Shown: positions 41,834 to 52,833, counted from the stretch's first letter. The stretch is DNA of 64,000 nt from Planomicrobium sp. CPCC 101079 (GCF_007859275.1 NZ_VOHC01000011.1:124001-188000); one strand, 5' to 3'. Notes: generated by a model from the sequence alone, not told the origin. Made by a program: numbers and translations.

Positions 41834-43606
41834 ATGCTAAGATCGCATTATAGTGGAGAAGTAAACGAATCTATCATCGGCCAGCGTGTCGCATTAAAAG
41901 GTTGGGTTCAAAAACGCCGGGATTTGGGCGGTTTGATTTTTGTCGATGTACGCGATCGTTCAGGCATTGTCCAAGTGGTGTTCAACCCGGAAATTTCCGA
42001 GCGCGCTGCTGAAATCGGCGAAAAATTGCGCAACGAATTTGTTGTCAGCATCGAAGGCTTAGTGGTTGCAAGAGCCGATGGCCAAGTCAATCCATCAATG
42101 AAAACCGGGAAAGTTGAAGTGCAAGTGGACCATGCAGCCATCATTAACGCAGCGAAAAACCCGCCATTTGCCATTGAAGACAATACGGATGTCAACGAAG
42201 ACTTGCGGTTGAAATACCGGTATTTGGATCTTCGCCGTCCGGTGATGTTCGAAACGTTCAAAATGCGCTCCGATATCACGAAATCCGTCCGCAACTTCCT
42301 CGACAAAGAAGGATTCCTTGAAGTGGAAACACCGATTTTGACAAAATCGACACCTGAAGGCGCGCGTGATTATTTGGTGCCGAGCCGGGTGCATGAAGGC
42401 GAATTTTACGCGCTTCCGCAATCGCCTCAGCTTTTCAAGCAAATGCTCATGGTTTCGGGCTTTGACAAATATTACCAAATAGCCCGCTGTTTCCGCGACG
42501 AAGACTTGCGTGCTGACCGGCAGCCGGAGTTCACACAGATCGACATGGAAGTCAGCTTCCAGACGATGGAAGACATTATCCGGTTGAACGAACGCCTGAT
42601 GGTTCAGATGATGAAAGAAGTCAAGAACGTTGATATTGAACCGAAATTCCAGCGCATGAGCTATACAGAGGCGATGGACCGGTTCGGTTCCGATAAACCT
42701 GATGTCCGTTTTGGCCTGGAATTGGTAAATGTTTCGGACTTGGTCAAAGATTCCGCGTTCAAGGTGTTCTCTGGCGCTATCGAAAACGGCGGACAAGTGA
42801 AATTGATCAACGTCAAAGGCGTTGCCGCTAACTACTCACGCAAAGACATCGATGCGCTTGGTGAATTTGCAGCTGTATACGGAGCCAAAGGATTGGCATG
42901 GCTGAAAGTGGAAGCAGAAGGCGTGAAAGGGCCGATCGCCAAGTTTTTTGAAGGCGATGCAGCTGCCGCTCTAACCGAGCGTGCAGAAGCGGAAGCAGGG
43001 GATTTGCTGCTGTTTGTAGCTGATTCTGCATCGGTTGTTGCAGACGCGCTTGGTGCACTTCGCTTGAAATTCGGCAAAGAGCTTGGCTTGATCGACAACT
43101 CGATCTATAGATTTTTGTGGATCACTGACTGGCCGCTATTTGAATACGACGAAAAAGAAGGCCGCTATTTCGCTGCCCACCATCCGTTCACGATGCCGTT
43201 TGAAGAAGATATCGACAAGTTGGAGTCAGAGCCGCAAAATGTCCGCGCGCAAGCGTATGACTTGGTGCTGAATGGCTACGAACTTGGCGGGGGCTCATCG
43301 CGCATTTACCGCCGTGACATCCAAGAGAAAATGTTCAGCGTTCTCGGCTTTTCGGAAGAAGAAGCAAAAGCGCAGTTCGGCTTCTTGATGGAAGCTTTCG
43401 AATATGGAACACCTCCGCATGGCGGAATTGCGTTTGGTCTGGACCGCTTGGTTATGCTGCTGTCTGGCAGCACGAACTTGCGTGATACCATTGCCTTCCC
43501 GAAAACGGCAAGCGCCAGCGATCTTTTAACGAATGCACCCAGCCCTGTGTCAGAAGCGCAGCTTGAGGAATTAAGCCTAGTGGTGAAAGATCAGAATAAT
43601 CAATAA
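41834..43606 (+). CDS. aspS: Aspartyl-tRNA synthetase
   Basis: Class II, bacterial type: N-terminal OB fold ([19 protein letters not shown]), motif 2 [18 protein letters not shown], the bacterial GAD insert, and motif 3 [14 protein letters not shown]. 590 residues. Begins 2 bases after hisS and shares its T-box control. Confidence 0.98.
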   Translation: MLRSHYSGEVNESIIGQRVALKGWVQKRRDLGGLIFVDVRDRSGIVQVVFNPEISERAAEIGEKLRNEFVVSIEGLVVARADGQVNPSMKTGKVEVQVDHAAIINAAKNPPFAIEDNTDVNEDLRLKYRYLDLRRPVMFETFKMRSDITKSVRNFLDKEGFLEVETPILTKSTPEGARDYLVPSRVHEGEFYALPQSPQLFKQMLMVSGFDKYYQIARCFRDEDLRADRQPEFTQIDMEVSFQTMEDIIRLNERLMVQMMKEVKNVDIEPKFQRMSYTEAMDRFGSDKPDVRFGLELVNVSDLVKDSAFKVFSGAIENGGQVKLINVKGVAANYSRKDIDALGEFAAVYGAKGLAWLKVEAEGVKGPIAKFFEGDAAAALTERAEAEAGDLLLFVADSASVVADALGALRLKFGKELGLIDNSIYRFLWITDWPLFEYDEKEGRYFAAHHPFTMPFEEDIDKLESEPQNVRAQAYDLVLNGYELGGGSSRIYRRDIQEKMFSVLGFSEEEAKAQFGFLMEAFEYGTPPHGGIAFGLDRLVMLLSGSTNLRDTIAFPKTASASDLLTNAPSPVSEAQLEELSLVVKDQNNQ

Positions 43607-43623
43607 GTTTCAGATTAAAACAT

Positions 43624-43652
43624 TTGTCTATTTCGTGAAGGTGTGCTAATAT
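43624..43652 (+). promoter_or_regulatory. Promoter of 6S RNA
   Basis: TTGTCT (43624-43629), 17-base spacer, TAATAT (43647-43652). Confidence 0.75.
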
Positions 43653-43658
43653 CTAGTT

Positions 43659-43857
43659 ATTAAAGAATCCTGATGTGTTCGTTTTCAGCAATTCAGTTTT
43701 GACCCAACATTTTGTCGTCGGGAGACTGGATTTCATCATGGCTAACATGCCCTCACCGGAAGTTAAAAGTGATGAAGAGGTCACCCACCTGCTAGAAGCG
43801 GGTTCAAAGCGATGAGCATCAAAAAAGACGGCACGATCGGGATTCTTTACTAATATT
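43659..43857 (+). ncRNA. ssrS: 6S RNA (BsrA type)
   Basis: About 200 bases without a reading frame, with own promoter and terminator. The ends pair: TAAAGAATCC (43661-43670) with GGATTCTTTA (43840-43849), extended by TGAT/ATC, closing a long rod with a central bubble, the open-promoter mimic of 6S RNA. B. subtilis has bsrA at this same aspS-yrvM position. It binds sigma-A RNA polymerase. Exact ends are estimated. Confidence 0.82.
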
Positions 43858-43865
43858 AACTTTTC

Positions 43866-43897
43866 TCCCTCCAACAATTTGTCGGAGGGATTTTTTA
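43866..43897 (+). terminator. Terminator of 6S RNA
   Basis: TCCCTCC ... GGAGGGA followed by six T. Confidence 0.88.
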
Positions 43898-43945
43898 TGT
43901 GTATAATTCCTAGTACACCGATTAATTTTGAAGGGCAGGGACATC

Positions 43946-44710
43946 ATGTTACATCAATTTTCTCGAAACGAACTTGCAATAGGCAAAGAAGGCCTTGATT
44001 TAGTGAAAAATTCAACTGTCGCCATTCTTGGCGTCGGGGGTGTCGGATCATTCGCTGCGGAAGCTGTTGCGCGCAGCGGCGTCGGCCGGATCATTCTCGT
44101 CGATAAGGACAATGTCGATATAACAAATATCAACCGCCAGCTGGTGGCCAATCTTTCCACAGTGGGCCAATCCAAAGCAGAAGTCATGAAACGGCGGATT
44201 GCGGATGTCAACGCGGATTGCGAAGTTATTTCTTTACATATGTTCTATACCGAAGAGACGTACGAAGAATTTTTCAGCTATAATCCGGACTATGTCATTG
44301 ATGCATCCGATACAATGATCTACAAAGTCCACTTGATGCAGGAATGCTATAAGCGCGGGGTGAAAATCATCTCCAGCATGGGAGCTGCAAACAAGACCGA
44401 TCCAACCCGCTTCCAGATTGCGGACATTTCCAAAACGCACACCGATCCGCTTGCAAAAGTGATCCGCAAAAAACTGCGCGATGCGGGGATCAAAAAAGGC
44501 ATTCCCGTCGTGTTTTCGGACGAGAGCCCGATAGTTGTGCGTGAAGATGTGGTAGAAACTGTCGGCAAACCAGGTGCAGCTATCCGGAAAGCGCAAATGC
44601 CTCCGAGTTCAAACGCGTTCACTCCATCCACTGTCGGCTTGATTGCAGCGAGCTGGGTCATCAACGACATTACAAAAAATATTCCAATCAAGCGTGTTCG
44701 CACAAACTAA
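43946..44710 (+). CDS. tcdA: tRNA threonylcarbamoyladenosine dehydratase
   Basis: E1-like enzyme that cyclises t6A37 to ct6A using ATP. ATP-binding AILGVGGVGSFAAEAVARSG, then DITNINRQLVA and the DASDTM motif. 254 residues, start ATG 43946 after AGGGCAGGG. Corresponds to B. subtilis yrvM. Confidence 0.94.
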   Translation: MLHQFSRNELAIGKEGLDLVKNSTVAILGVGGVGSFAAEAVARSGVGRIILVDKDNVDITNINRQLVANLSTVGQSKAEVMKRRIADVNADCEVISLHMFYTEETYEEFFSYNPDYVIDASDTMIYKVHLMQECYKRGVKIISSMGAANKTDPTRFQIADISKTHTDPLAKVIRKKLRDAGIKKGIPVVFSDESPIVVREDVVETVGKPGAAIRKAQMPPSSNAFTPSTVGLIAASWVINDITKNIPIKRVRTN

Positions 44711-44714
44711 TAGG

Positions 44715-44743
44715 AACCGGCTCGAAAGTTGAGCCGGTTTTTC
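44715..44743 (+). terminator. Terminator of tcdA
   Basis: AACCGGCTC-GAAAGTT-GAGCCGGTT and T-run. Confidence 0.9.
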
Positions 44744-44984
44744 TTTGGGAATTTTAGTGAACGTCCATAAATCCCATGCAACCATAAAAAAAGCCATTTC
44801 CGTCTAGGAAATGGCTCGAGCTTGTAGACAAAAGACTAATTAACTTTTTAACGGAATAAAGATACACATTCTACAGGAGAGCGACCGGCATCTCCGCTTC
44901 AGCCGGTCGCTTTCCGCGGGCTCGCGCCGAACGGACTCGGTCCTGGCGTCCCGAGTGGATTTCGGCACTTCGCTTTCCCGCAGG

Positions 44985-45051
44985 AAAGGCATTGAACGAA
45001 GGCCGTTCGGGCAATGCCTTTGCGACGAAGCAGCGCAGCGATGCAGGAGCA
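44985..45051. repeat. Hairpin plus conserved core, copy A
   Basis: Stem AAGGCATTG / CAATGCCTT followed by the conserved 33-base core at 45019-45051, which is the exact complement of 24762-24794. Confidence 0.85.
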
Positions 45052-45123
45052 AGTGGTTTTCCGCCGGCTTGCGCTCCGGTGCCTAAGCAAGAAGTGGATA
45101 CCCGGTGCCTTGCGCCATCTTTT

Positions 45124-45150
45124 CCTCCATCCAGACACATGGGATGGAGG
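45124..45150. repeat. Isolated hairpin within composite repeat
   Basis: CCTCCATCC-AGACACATG-GGATGGAGG, 9-bp stem between the two core copies. Confidence 0.6.
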
Positions 45151-45240
45151 CAGTCCGGATTCAAGAAGGATGTCCAACCGGATCGGCAACGCAGACTCCT
45201 GTGGGAGCAGCGCAGCGACTCGAGCTGAAGACCCCGCAGG

Positions 45241-45307
45241 CAAGACATTGGCCGAAGGCAGTGAGGCCAAGTCTTTGCGACGAAGCTAGCGCAGCGATGC
45301 AGGAGCA
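45241..45307. repeat. Hairpin plus conserved core, copy B
   Basis: Stem AAGAC(A)TTGGCC / GGCCAAGTCTT followed by the core at 45274-45307, which differs from copy A by one inserted T. Confidence 0.85.
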
Positions 45308-45451
45308 ACCGTTTTTCCAGTGGCGAGGAGGCTGAAGCCGAGCCCACGGAAAGCGGAGTGGCCGGTCCGGTTGGTTTAATGCATCCTAATTCAACTATCC
45401 TGCACTTTGTCTACAGTCTGCAGCCATTTCCGTCTAGGAAATGGCTCTGGT

Positions 45452-46741
45452 TTATCGTTTATTCTTTCGGAACGTCTTTAGTTTTTCATAAATGCCGGCG
45501 AACTTTTTCTCTTCGCCCGCAATGACAGGTTTGTAGTACTCGGCGGTTTTGATTGCTGCCGGCAGATAATCCTGGTCGGCCCAGCCGCCGAACGAGCCGA
45601 TCGGTGTATCGTGCGGGTAACGGTAGCCCTCGTGGCCAAGTTCGGCACTGCCGGCATAATGGGCATCACGCAAATGCATCGGAATGTCGCCGGTATGGCC
45701 TTTGTGGATGGCGGCAGTTGCCGCGTCGATCGCTTTATAGGCCGAATTGGATTTTTCGGACAAGCACATTTCAGCGACCGCTTGAGCAAGCGGAATGCGC
45801 GCTTCCGGCAATCCGAGGCGGTCGGCCGCCTGGCATGCGGCGAGCACATGGCCGCCGACCGCCGGATTGGCTAGGCCGATATCTTCATAGGCCATGACGA
45901 GCAAGCGCCGCGTCACCGCTGTTAAATCGCCATTTTCGAGAAGATGCGCCAAATAATACATTGCAGCATTGATGTCACTGCCGCGCACTGATTTCTGGAG
46001 CGCCGATAGCAAATTATAAAAATGCGACCCTTTTTTATCGCCAAAGACGCCGATTCGCTTCATCATCTGTTCAATGATGGCGTCATCGACAATCGTTTTA
46101 TCATCGCGTTCATCAGAAGCCATGACGATTGATTCAAGCATCGTCAGCGCTTTTCTGGCATCGCCGTTGGAACCCGAAGCAATGCGCTCAATCTGTTCCT
46201 GCGATATATCGATCGCCTGGCTGCCAAGTCCGCGTTTCGGGTCTTCCAGCGCGCTTTTCAACAATGCGGCAACGTCTTCTTGCGTCAGCCGCTTTAACTG
46301 CTTGATTTCGCCGCAGCGGGAACGTATCGCCGGATTGACGTCGTGGAAAGGATTTTCCGTCGTCGCCCCGATTAAAATGATTGAGCCGCTTTCGACATGC
46401 GGCAAGAGCGCGTCTTGCTGAAGCTTATTGAATCGGTGGATTTCGTCAAGGAAAAGCAGCACTTTGCCGGTCATCCGGGATTCGGTGACGACATCTTCCA
46501 CATCTTTTTTTCCGGAGGTTGTCGCATTCAAAGCGATGAACGGCAACTTTGAGGTACCCGCAATGGCATGGGCGATCGACGTTTTGCCGATCCCGGGCTC
46601 GCCGTATAAAAGCATGGACGGGATGTGCCCATTCTTGATCATTTTGTATAGCGCGGTTTGTGGGCCGATGACGTCTTGCTGGCCGACCACTTCATCGATC
46701 GTCCGAGGACGCATCCGGAAAGCCAAAGGTTCGTTCTGCAA
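45452..46741 (-). CDS. rarA: Replication-associated recombination protein RarA (MgsA)
   Basis: AAA+ clamp-loader-like ATPase at stalled forks. Walker A GEPGIGKTSIAHAI, Walker B LFLDEIHRFNKLQQDALLPH, sensor GATTENPFHDV, and C-terminal tetramerisation region (AVAEMCLSEKSNSAYKAID). 429 residues. Corresponds to B. subtilis yrvN. Confidence 0.96.
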   Translation of the reverse strand: MQNEPLAFRMRPRTIDEVVGQQDVIGPQTALYKMIKNGHIPSMLLYGEPGIGKTSIAHAIAGTSKLPFIALNATTSGKKDVEDVVTESRMTGKVLLFLDEIHRFNKLQQDALLPHVESGSIILIGATTENPFHDVNPAIRSRCGEIKQLKRLTQEDVAALLKSALEDPKRGLGSQAIDISQEQIERIASGSNGDARKALTMLESIVMASDERDDKTIVDDAIIEQMMKRIGVFGDKKGSHFYNLLSALQKSVRGSDINAAMYYLAHLLENGDLTAVTRRLLVMAYEDIGLANPAVGGHVLAACQAADRLGLPEARIPLAQAVAEMCLSEKSNSAYKAIDAATAAIHKGHTGDIPMHLRDAHYAGSAELGHEGYRYPHDTPIGSFGGWADQDYLPAAIKTAEYYKPVIAGEEKKFAGIYEKLKTFRKNKR

Positions 46742-46773
46742 ATAAAAAACTCCTTCCGTACATCTGTTCTATC

Positions 46774-46802
46774 AGTATATCGCGTCAACTTTGAAAAGTC
46801 AT
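46774..46802 (-). promoter_or_regulatory. Promoter of rarA
   Basis: On the minus strand ATGACT, 17-base spacer, TATACT. Confidence 0.55.
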
Positions 46803-46825
46803 TGCAAGTCCATTTGGCGCATTTA

Positions 46826-46834
46826 TGCTATACT
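46826..46834 (+). promoter_or_regulatory. Extended -10 promoter of cymR
   Basis: TGCTATACT, TGn-extended -10, 40 bases before cymR; the -35 is weak. Confidence 0.55.
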
Positions 46835-46873
46835 GATTTGAAGAATAATGGAATTTGACTTAGAGGTGTAACC

Positions 46874-47290
46874 ATGAAAATATCGACAAAAGGCCGTTAC
46901 GGCTTGACCATAATGATCGCATTAGGAAAAGAATATGGGGAAGGTCCGGTTCCGCTCCGGAAAATTGCTGCTGATTACGATTTGTCAGAAGCTTATTTGG
47001 AGCAATTAGTTGCGCCGCTCCGAAATTCCGGGCTTGTAAAAAGTGTCCGTGGGGCATATGGTGGCTATATGCTGACGCGCTCGCCAAAAGAAATTTCAGC
47101 TGGTGATGTGATCCGCGTGCTAGAAGGGCCGATCCAGCCAGTTGAAGGCATTGACGATGAAGCTCAGCCACAGCGGGAATTATGGGTGCGGATACGCGAT
47201 GCCGTAAAAAACGTGCTCGATACGACGACAATTGACGATTTAGCCAACCACCAAGACGGCGAAAATGAAAATTACATGTTTTATATATAG
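46874..47290 (+). CDS. cymR: Rrf2-family regulator, CymR type
   Basis: Probable master repressor of cysteine metabolism. Winged helix MKISTKGRYGLTIMIALGKEYG ... LSEAYLEQLVAPLRNSGLVKSVRGAYGGY. No cysteine occurs in the 138 residues, so it cannot ligate an Fe-S cluster as IscR does. Position before yrvO-mnmA matches B. subtilis cymR, which works in complex with CysK. Confidence 0.88.
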   Translation: MKISTKGRYGLTIMIALGKEYGEGPVPLRKIAADYDLSEAYLEQLVAPLRNSGLVKSVRGAYGGYMLTRSPKEISAGDVIRVLEGPIQPVEGIDDEAQPQRELWVRIRDAVKNVLDTTTIDDLANHQDGENENYMFYI

Positions 47291-47304
47291 AAGGAGTTAA
47301 GGAA

Positions 47305-48438
47305 ATGAACCGAATTTATTTAGACCACGCGGCTACTTCTCCGATGCATCCGGAAGTGGTTTCAACATTCACAGAAGCGCTCGGAACAGTTTATGGCAAT
47401 CCGTCAAGCATCCATAGCACCGGAAGAGCAGCGCGAAAGGCGCTTGACGATGCACGCCGGGTTTTCGCGAAAAGCATAAACGCAAGCGATCCGGAAATCA
47501 TCATTACGAGCGGCGGTACTGAAGCTGACAACTTGGCAATTTTTGGCACAGCTGCAAAAAAGGCCGGCAAACACATCATTACTTCTGCCATTGAACACCA
47601 TGCAGTTTTGCATGCTTGTGCGAAAATGGAACGCGAAGGCTATGATGTCACCTACCTGCCGGTTGACGCAAATGGACAGGTCGAGGCAGAAGACGTGAAA
47701 AAAGCGCTGCGTGACGATACAATTTTAGTGACGATCATGTTAGGCAACAATGAAGTCGGAACGATTCAGCCGATTGCAGAAATCGGGGAGCTTCTAAAAG
47801 ATTCAGACATTACATTCCACACCGATGCGGTGCAAGCCTATGGCATTTTGCCGATCGATGTGGAACAATTGAATGTGGATTTATTGTCTGTGTCCGCACA
47901 TAAATTGAACGGGCCTAAAGGCGTCGGTTTCTTGTACCAGCGCAAAGGTACGCCGCTTGCGCAGCAAATGACCGGCGGTGAGCAAGAACGCAAGCGGCGG
48001 GCTGGCACTGAAAATGTGCCTGGCATTACGGCTTTCGCGAAAGCCGTCGCCATTTCTTTGGAGACGAAAGAAGAGAAATGGGCACTTTACAACGGATTTA
48101 AAGAAACGTTCAAAGCCGTTCTTAAAAAAGAAGGCGTTGAATTTAGCGAAAACGGCAGCCACCAAATGCCGCATATATTAAATTTAAGCATTCCCGGCAT
48201 CGATATCGAGTCATTCCTGGTGAATCTCGATTTGGCCGGCATTTCTGCGTCAAGCGGTTCTGCATGCACAGCGGGCTCAATCGATCCGTCACACGTTCTC
48301 GTGGCGATGTATGGGGAAAAAGCGGAACAAATTCGCAATTCGATCCGTTTCAGTTTCGGCATCGGCCTGACTGAAGGGGATATTATCCAAGCGGCTGAAA
48401 AAACAGCCCAAATCAGCAAGCGTTTAGCGCTTCAGTGA
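47305..48438 (+). CDS. yrvO: Cysteine desulfurase YrvO
   Basis: PLP enzyme that takes sulfur from cysteine for tRNA thiolation by MnmA. PLP lysine in SVSAHKLNGPKGVGFLY, catalytic cysteine in SSGSACTAGSIDPSHVL, and the N-terminal YLDHAATSPMHPEV. 377 residues. Paired with mnmA 13 bases downstream. Confidence 0.96.
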   Translation: MNRIYLDHAATSPMHPEVVSTFTEALGTVYGNPSSIHSTGRAARKALDDARRVFAKSINASDPEIIITSGGTEADNLAIFGTAAKKAGKHIITSAIEHHAVLHACAKMEREGYDVTYLPVDANGQVEAEDVKKALRDDTILVTIMLGNNEVGTIQPIAEIGELLKDSDITFHTDAVQAYGILPIDVEQLNVDLLSVSAHKLNGPKGVGFLYQRKGTPLAQQMTGGEQERKRRAGTENVPGITAFAKAVAISLETKEEKWALYNGFKETFKAVLKKEGVEFSENGSHQMPHILNLSIPGIDIESFLVNLDLAGISASSGSACTAGSIDPSHVLVAMYGEKAEQIRNSIRFSFGIGLTEGDIIQAAEKTAQISKRLALQ

Positions 48439-48451
48439 AAAGGTGAGATAA

Positions 48452-49570
<1,119 letters not shown>

Positions 49571-49584
49571 TGGGAGAGAATATC

Positions 49585-50241
49585 ATGAACTATAATGAAA
49601 TCGGCATTCAAGCGCTCCAAGAAGGCGATACGGAAGAAGCGATCAAAGCATTTACACAAGCGATTGAAGAAGAACCGGACAACCCGCTGGGCTATATCAA
49701 TTTTGGCCATGTCTTGACGTCGATGGACGACGTCGAGCGGGCCGAACGTTTTTTCCAAAAAGCGATTTCGCTTGATGACAGTTCGGCTACCGCCTATTAC
49801 GGCTTGGCCAATTTGTATTTCAATGTTGAACGTTATGAAGAGGCGCTGAAGCTTTATGAAAAAGCGGTGCAGTATCAGCTTGAAGGAGCGGACGCGCATT
49901 TCATGATCGGCAAATGCTTGGAGAAACTCGAGCAGCCGAAACTGGCACTGCCTTATTTGCAGCGGGCGGTGGAATTGGACGCTACCGATATTCCAGCACG
50001 CATGAGCTACGGAGTTGCGCTCGCGTCCATGGAATTGTTTGAACTTGCAGAACCGCAATTTATCCAGGTGCTTGAACAAGACCCGAACCATTCAGATGCC
50101 CATTATAATTTGGGCGTTCTTTACGCCGTTTCAACGAACCGGACAGAAGATGCGCTTTATCACCTGAAACAAGCTTATACGCTGGATGAAAACAATGAAA
50201 TGGCGCGTTATGCGCACGATATGATTTCTGAACAACTTTAA
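49585..50241 (+). CDS. Tetratricopeptide repeat protein
   Basis: About six TPR units (for example AIKAFTQAIEEEPDNPLGYI and AERFFQKAISLDDSSATAYY), 218 residues, no signal peptide. Corresponds to B. subtilis yrrB by position. ATG 49585 follows GGGAGAG. A scaffold role is likely; partner unknown. Confidence 0.92.
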   Translation: MNYNEIGIQALQEGDTEEAIKAFTQAIEEEPDNPLGYINFGHVLTSMDDVERAERFFQKAISLDDSSATAYYGLANLYFNVERYEEALKLYEKAVQYQLEGADAHFMIGKCLEKLEQPKLALPYLQRAVELDATDIPARMSYGVALASMELFELAEPQFIQVLEQDPNHSDAHYNLGVLYAVSTNRTEDALYHLKQAYTLDENNEMARYAHDMISEQL

Positions 50242-50266
50242 CAAAAAGTGAAAGGAGGCGGCTGGC

Positions 50267-52666
50267 ATGGCAGGACAAATCGATTTGTTTCAAGAAGAAG
50301 TTCAGTTTGTGCTGGGACGACCGGTCGTTTCTATTTTTCACAATCCCGATAATTTATTTACCATCGCAAAAGTGAAAATCCAACAAACAAACACCTCGTA
50401 CGAAGAAAAAGAAATCATCGTATCCGGCTATTTCCCCCAGTTATCTCTTGAAGAACAATACCGATTTACAGGAGCGGTCAGGAACCATCCGAAATATGGC
50501 GTGCAGTTCCAAGTGGAGACGTTTACGAAAGAAGTGCCGGAAACCGAACAAGGCATCATCCATTACTTGTCGAGCGATATGTTCAATGGCATCGGCCGCA
50601 AAACCGCCGAAACGATTGTCAAAAAGCTCGGGAAAGATGCGATTAAAAAAATTCTGGAAGACCCGGAAGCGCTCGATGCTATCCCGCGGCTATCAGATGA
50701 CAAGAAAGACAATATCCGTGCGACCCTGCAGATGAACCTTGGGCTTGAGCGGGTTATGATTCAATTGAACGATTGGGGCTTTGGCCCGCAAGTCGGCATG
50801 CGCATATACCAGGCATACCGGGAAGAAACCATCGATCTGTTGACAAAAAATCCGTTCCGCCTTATCGAAGAAATCGAAGGCATCGGGTTCCAGCGGGCAG
50901 ATGAGCTCGGTGCCAAGCTTGGCATTACCGGCAGCCATCCGGACCGCATCAAAGCGTCGGTCCTGCATTTATTGAACCAGGCATCGCTTTCCGAAGGGCA
51001 TGTGTATGTCGACGCGAAAACCTTGATTCCGCTTGTTAAACAGCTGCTTGAGACGAGCCAGCGTGAAGAGATTTCCATCGAAGCCATCTCGAAGGCGATG
51101 ATTGAACTGAATGAAGAAGGCAAAGTAGCGGGGGAAGAAACGCGGCTTTATTTGCCGTCGCTGTACTATTCAGAAGTCGGGATTGCAACGAAACTGGAAA
51201 CGATGCTTGCTTCCCAGGAAAACCGCGACCGCTTTCCGGCATCAGAAGTGCGCCGGGCGCTTGGCGAAGCGGAAGAACGCCTCGGCGTCAATTACGCCGA
51301 AACGCAAATCGAAGCGATCGACTCGAGCATTAATTCGTCGGTAATGATTTTGACCGGTGGTCCTGGAACGGGTAAAACCACTGTCGTTCGAGGCTTAGTG
51401 GAAGTTTATGCTGAGCTGCACGGGCTATCGCTCGACCCAAAAGATTACGCCAAGAAAAAAGAGCCGTTTCCGATTATTCTGGCGGCGCCGACCGGACGTG
51501 CTGCGAAGCGCTTGAGCGAGTCGACGGAATTGCCGGCGATGACCATTCACCGATTGCTTGGCTTTAATGGCCAGGAAAAAGAAGAAGAAACCGAAAAAGA
51601 AATTGAAGGCAAGCTGATCATTATCGACGAAATGTCGATGGTGGATACATGGCTCGCGCACCAGCTCTTGAAGGCTGTGCCGGAAGATGCGCAAATCATT
51701 TTTGTGGGCGACCAAGATCAGCTGCCGCCTGTAGGGCCGGGACAAGTGCTCCGCGATATGCTCGATGCCAAACGCATTCCGACAGTCGAATTGAAAGACA
51801 TCTACCGGCAAACGTCCGGTTCGTCGATCATCGAACTGGCCCACCAGATGAAAAATGGCCAGTTGCCGGCGGATATCACGGCGAAAACGGCCGATCGTTC
51901 ATTCATCAAAGCGGGAGCGGAGCAAATTCCAACGGTCGTTGAAAAAGTTGTGAAAAGTGCGCTGTCAAAAGGCCATTCGATCAAAGATATTCAAGTGCTT
52001 GCCCCGATGTACAAGGGGCCGGCCGGCATCGATGCCCTCAATCGCATGATCCAGGAAATGGTCAATCCGAATACCGACGGCAAACGAAAAGAACTTGTTT
52101 TCGGCGACATCACATTTCGGATCGGCGATAAGATCCTGCAGCTGGTCAACCAGCCGGAAAGCAATGTTTTCAACGGTGATATGGGCGAAGTAGTGGCCAT
52201 CATGAAAGCAAAAGAAACTGTCGAGAAGCAAGACATGCTGGTGGCATCGTTTGACGGCATCGAAGTGACATACCAGCGCAGCGACTTGAACCAGCTGACA
52301 CTCGCTTACTGCTGTTCCATCCATAAAGCGCAAGGCTCGGAATTCCCGACGGTCATCATGCCGGTTGTACGGGGCTATATGAAGATGCTTCGGCGCAATT
52401 TGCTGTATACGGGCATCACCCGGAGCAAAGACTTTTTGATTCTTTGCGGAGACCCGAGCGTCTTCCGTTTTGGTGTTGAGCGCACTGACGACACGCAGCG
52501 CATGACGACACTGAAAGACCGTCTTGCGGTATCAACAAAAGAACCAGAAGCGGAAGCTGTTCCGGAAGAAACCGGTCCGGCAAGCTTGACTGCCGACAAC
52601 GCCCACGCCATCCATCCACTGATCGGCATGGAGGGCGTTACGCCGAGAGACTTTTTAGAAGCATAA
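50267..52666 (+). CDS. recD2: ATP-dependent 5'-3' DNA helicase RecD2
   Basis: SF1B helicase not bound to RecBC. N-terminal OB and helix-hairpin-helix part (FNGIGRKTAETIV; IEGIGFQRADELGAKL), Walker A GGPGTGKT at 364-371, Walker B IIDEMSMVD, GDQDQLPPVGPG, and motif VI YCCSIHKAQGSEF. 799 residues. Confidence 0.96.
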   Translation: MAGQIDLFQEEVQFVLGRPVVSIFHNPDNLFTIAKVKIQQTNTSYEEKEIIVSGYFPQLSLEEQYRFTGAVRNHPKYGVQFQVETFTKEVPETEQGIIHYLSSDMFNGIGRKTAETIVKKLGKDAIKKILEDPEALDAIPRLSDDKKDNIRATLQMNLGLERVMIQLNDWGFGPQVGMRIYQAYREETIDLLTKNPFRLIEEIEGIGFQRADELGAKLGITGSHPDRIKASVLHLLNQASLSEGHVYVDAKTLIPLVKQLLETSQREEISIEAISKAMIELNEEGKVAGEETRLYLPSLYYSEVGIATKLETMLASQENRDRFPASEVRRALGEAEERLGVNYAETQIEAIDSSINSSVMILTGGPGTGKTTVVRGLVEVYAELHGLSLDPKDYAKKKEPFPIILAAPTGRAAKRLSESTELPAMTIHRLLGFNGQEKEEETEKEIEGKLIIIDEMSMVDTWLAHQLLKAVPEDAQIIFVGDQDQLPPVGPGQVLRDMLDAKRIPTVELKDIYRQTSGSSIIELAHQMKNGQLPADITAKTADRSFIKAGAEQIPTVVEKVVKSALSKGHSIKDIQVLAPMYKGPAGIDALNRMIQEMVNPNTDGKRKELVFGDITFRIGDKILQLVNQPESNVFNGDMGEVVAIMKAKETVEKQDMLVASFDGIEVTYQRSDLNQLTLAYCCSIHKAQGSEFPTVIMPVVRGYMKMLRRNLLYTGITRSKDFLILCGDPSVFRFGVERTDDTQRMTTLKDRLAVSTKEPEAEAVPEETGPASLTADNAHAIHPLIGMEGVTPRDFLEA

Positions 52667-52675
52667 AAGAGGATG

Positions 52676-52701
52676 AAAAAGCGCCCACGGGCGCTTTTTT
52701 T
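52676..52701 (+). terminator. Terminator of recD2
   Basis: AAAAAGCGCCCACGGGCGCTTTTTTT. Confidence 0.9.
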
Positions 52702-52803
52702 GCTTTGCTGAGGAGAATGAGAAGCTGAACGTGCACATGAACCGTCAGCATTCCGTTCAAAAGCTTGGCCAAATCCAATTATCTGCAAAGAGCACCTCTT
52801 CTA

Positions 52804-52833
52804 TTGACACAATTCAATCCTTTTCTATATAAT
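52804..52833 (+). promoter_or_regulatory. Promoter of alaS
   Basis: TTGACA (52804-52809), 18-base spacer, TATAAT (52828-52833). Confidence 0.9.

Larger units (their letters stand above)
44792..45446. repeat. Composite MITE-like intergenic repeat
   Basis: Fills the tcdA-rarA gap. Both outer ends are the same 25-bp palindrome (AGCCATTTCC ... GGAAATGGCT, 44792-44816 and 45422-45446). Each is followed inward, after exactly six bases, by TGTAGACAAA (44823-44832) and its complement TTTGTCTACA (45406-45415). Further in are 17-bp near-perfect inverted ends at 44883-44899 and 45351-45367. No transposase or genuine protein is encoded; long frames here follow the GC-rich repeats. Read on the minus strand, the 44792 hairpin is followed by seven T and probably terminates rarA. 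Confidence 0.8.

Noticed and set aside
42095-42796. 233-residue frame antisense to aspS
   Set aside because: Mirror frame of a clear aspS gene, no independent support.
44871-45347. Overlapping 75-158 residue reading frames on both strands in the tcdA-rarA gap
   Set aside because: They lie wholly in GC-rich repeats, lack ribosome binding sites and show no family motif.
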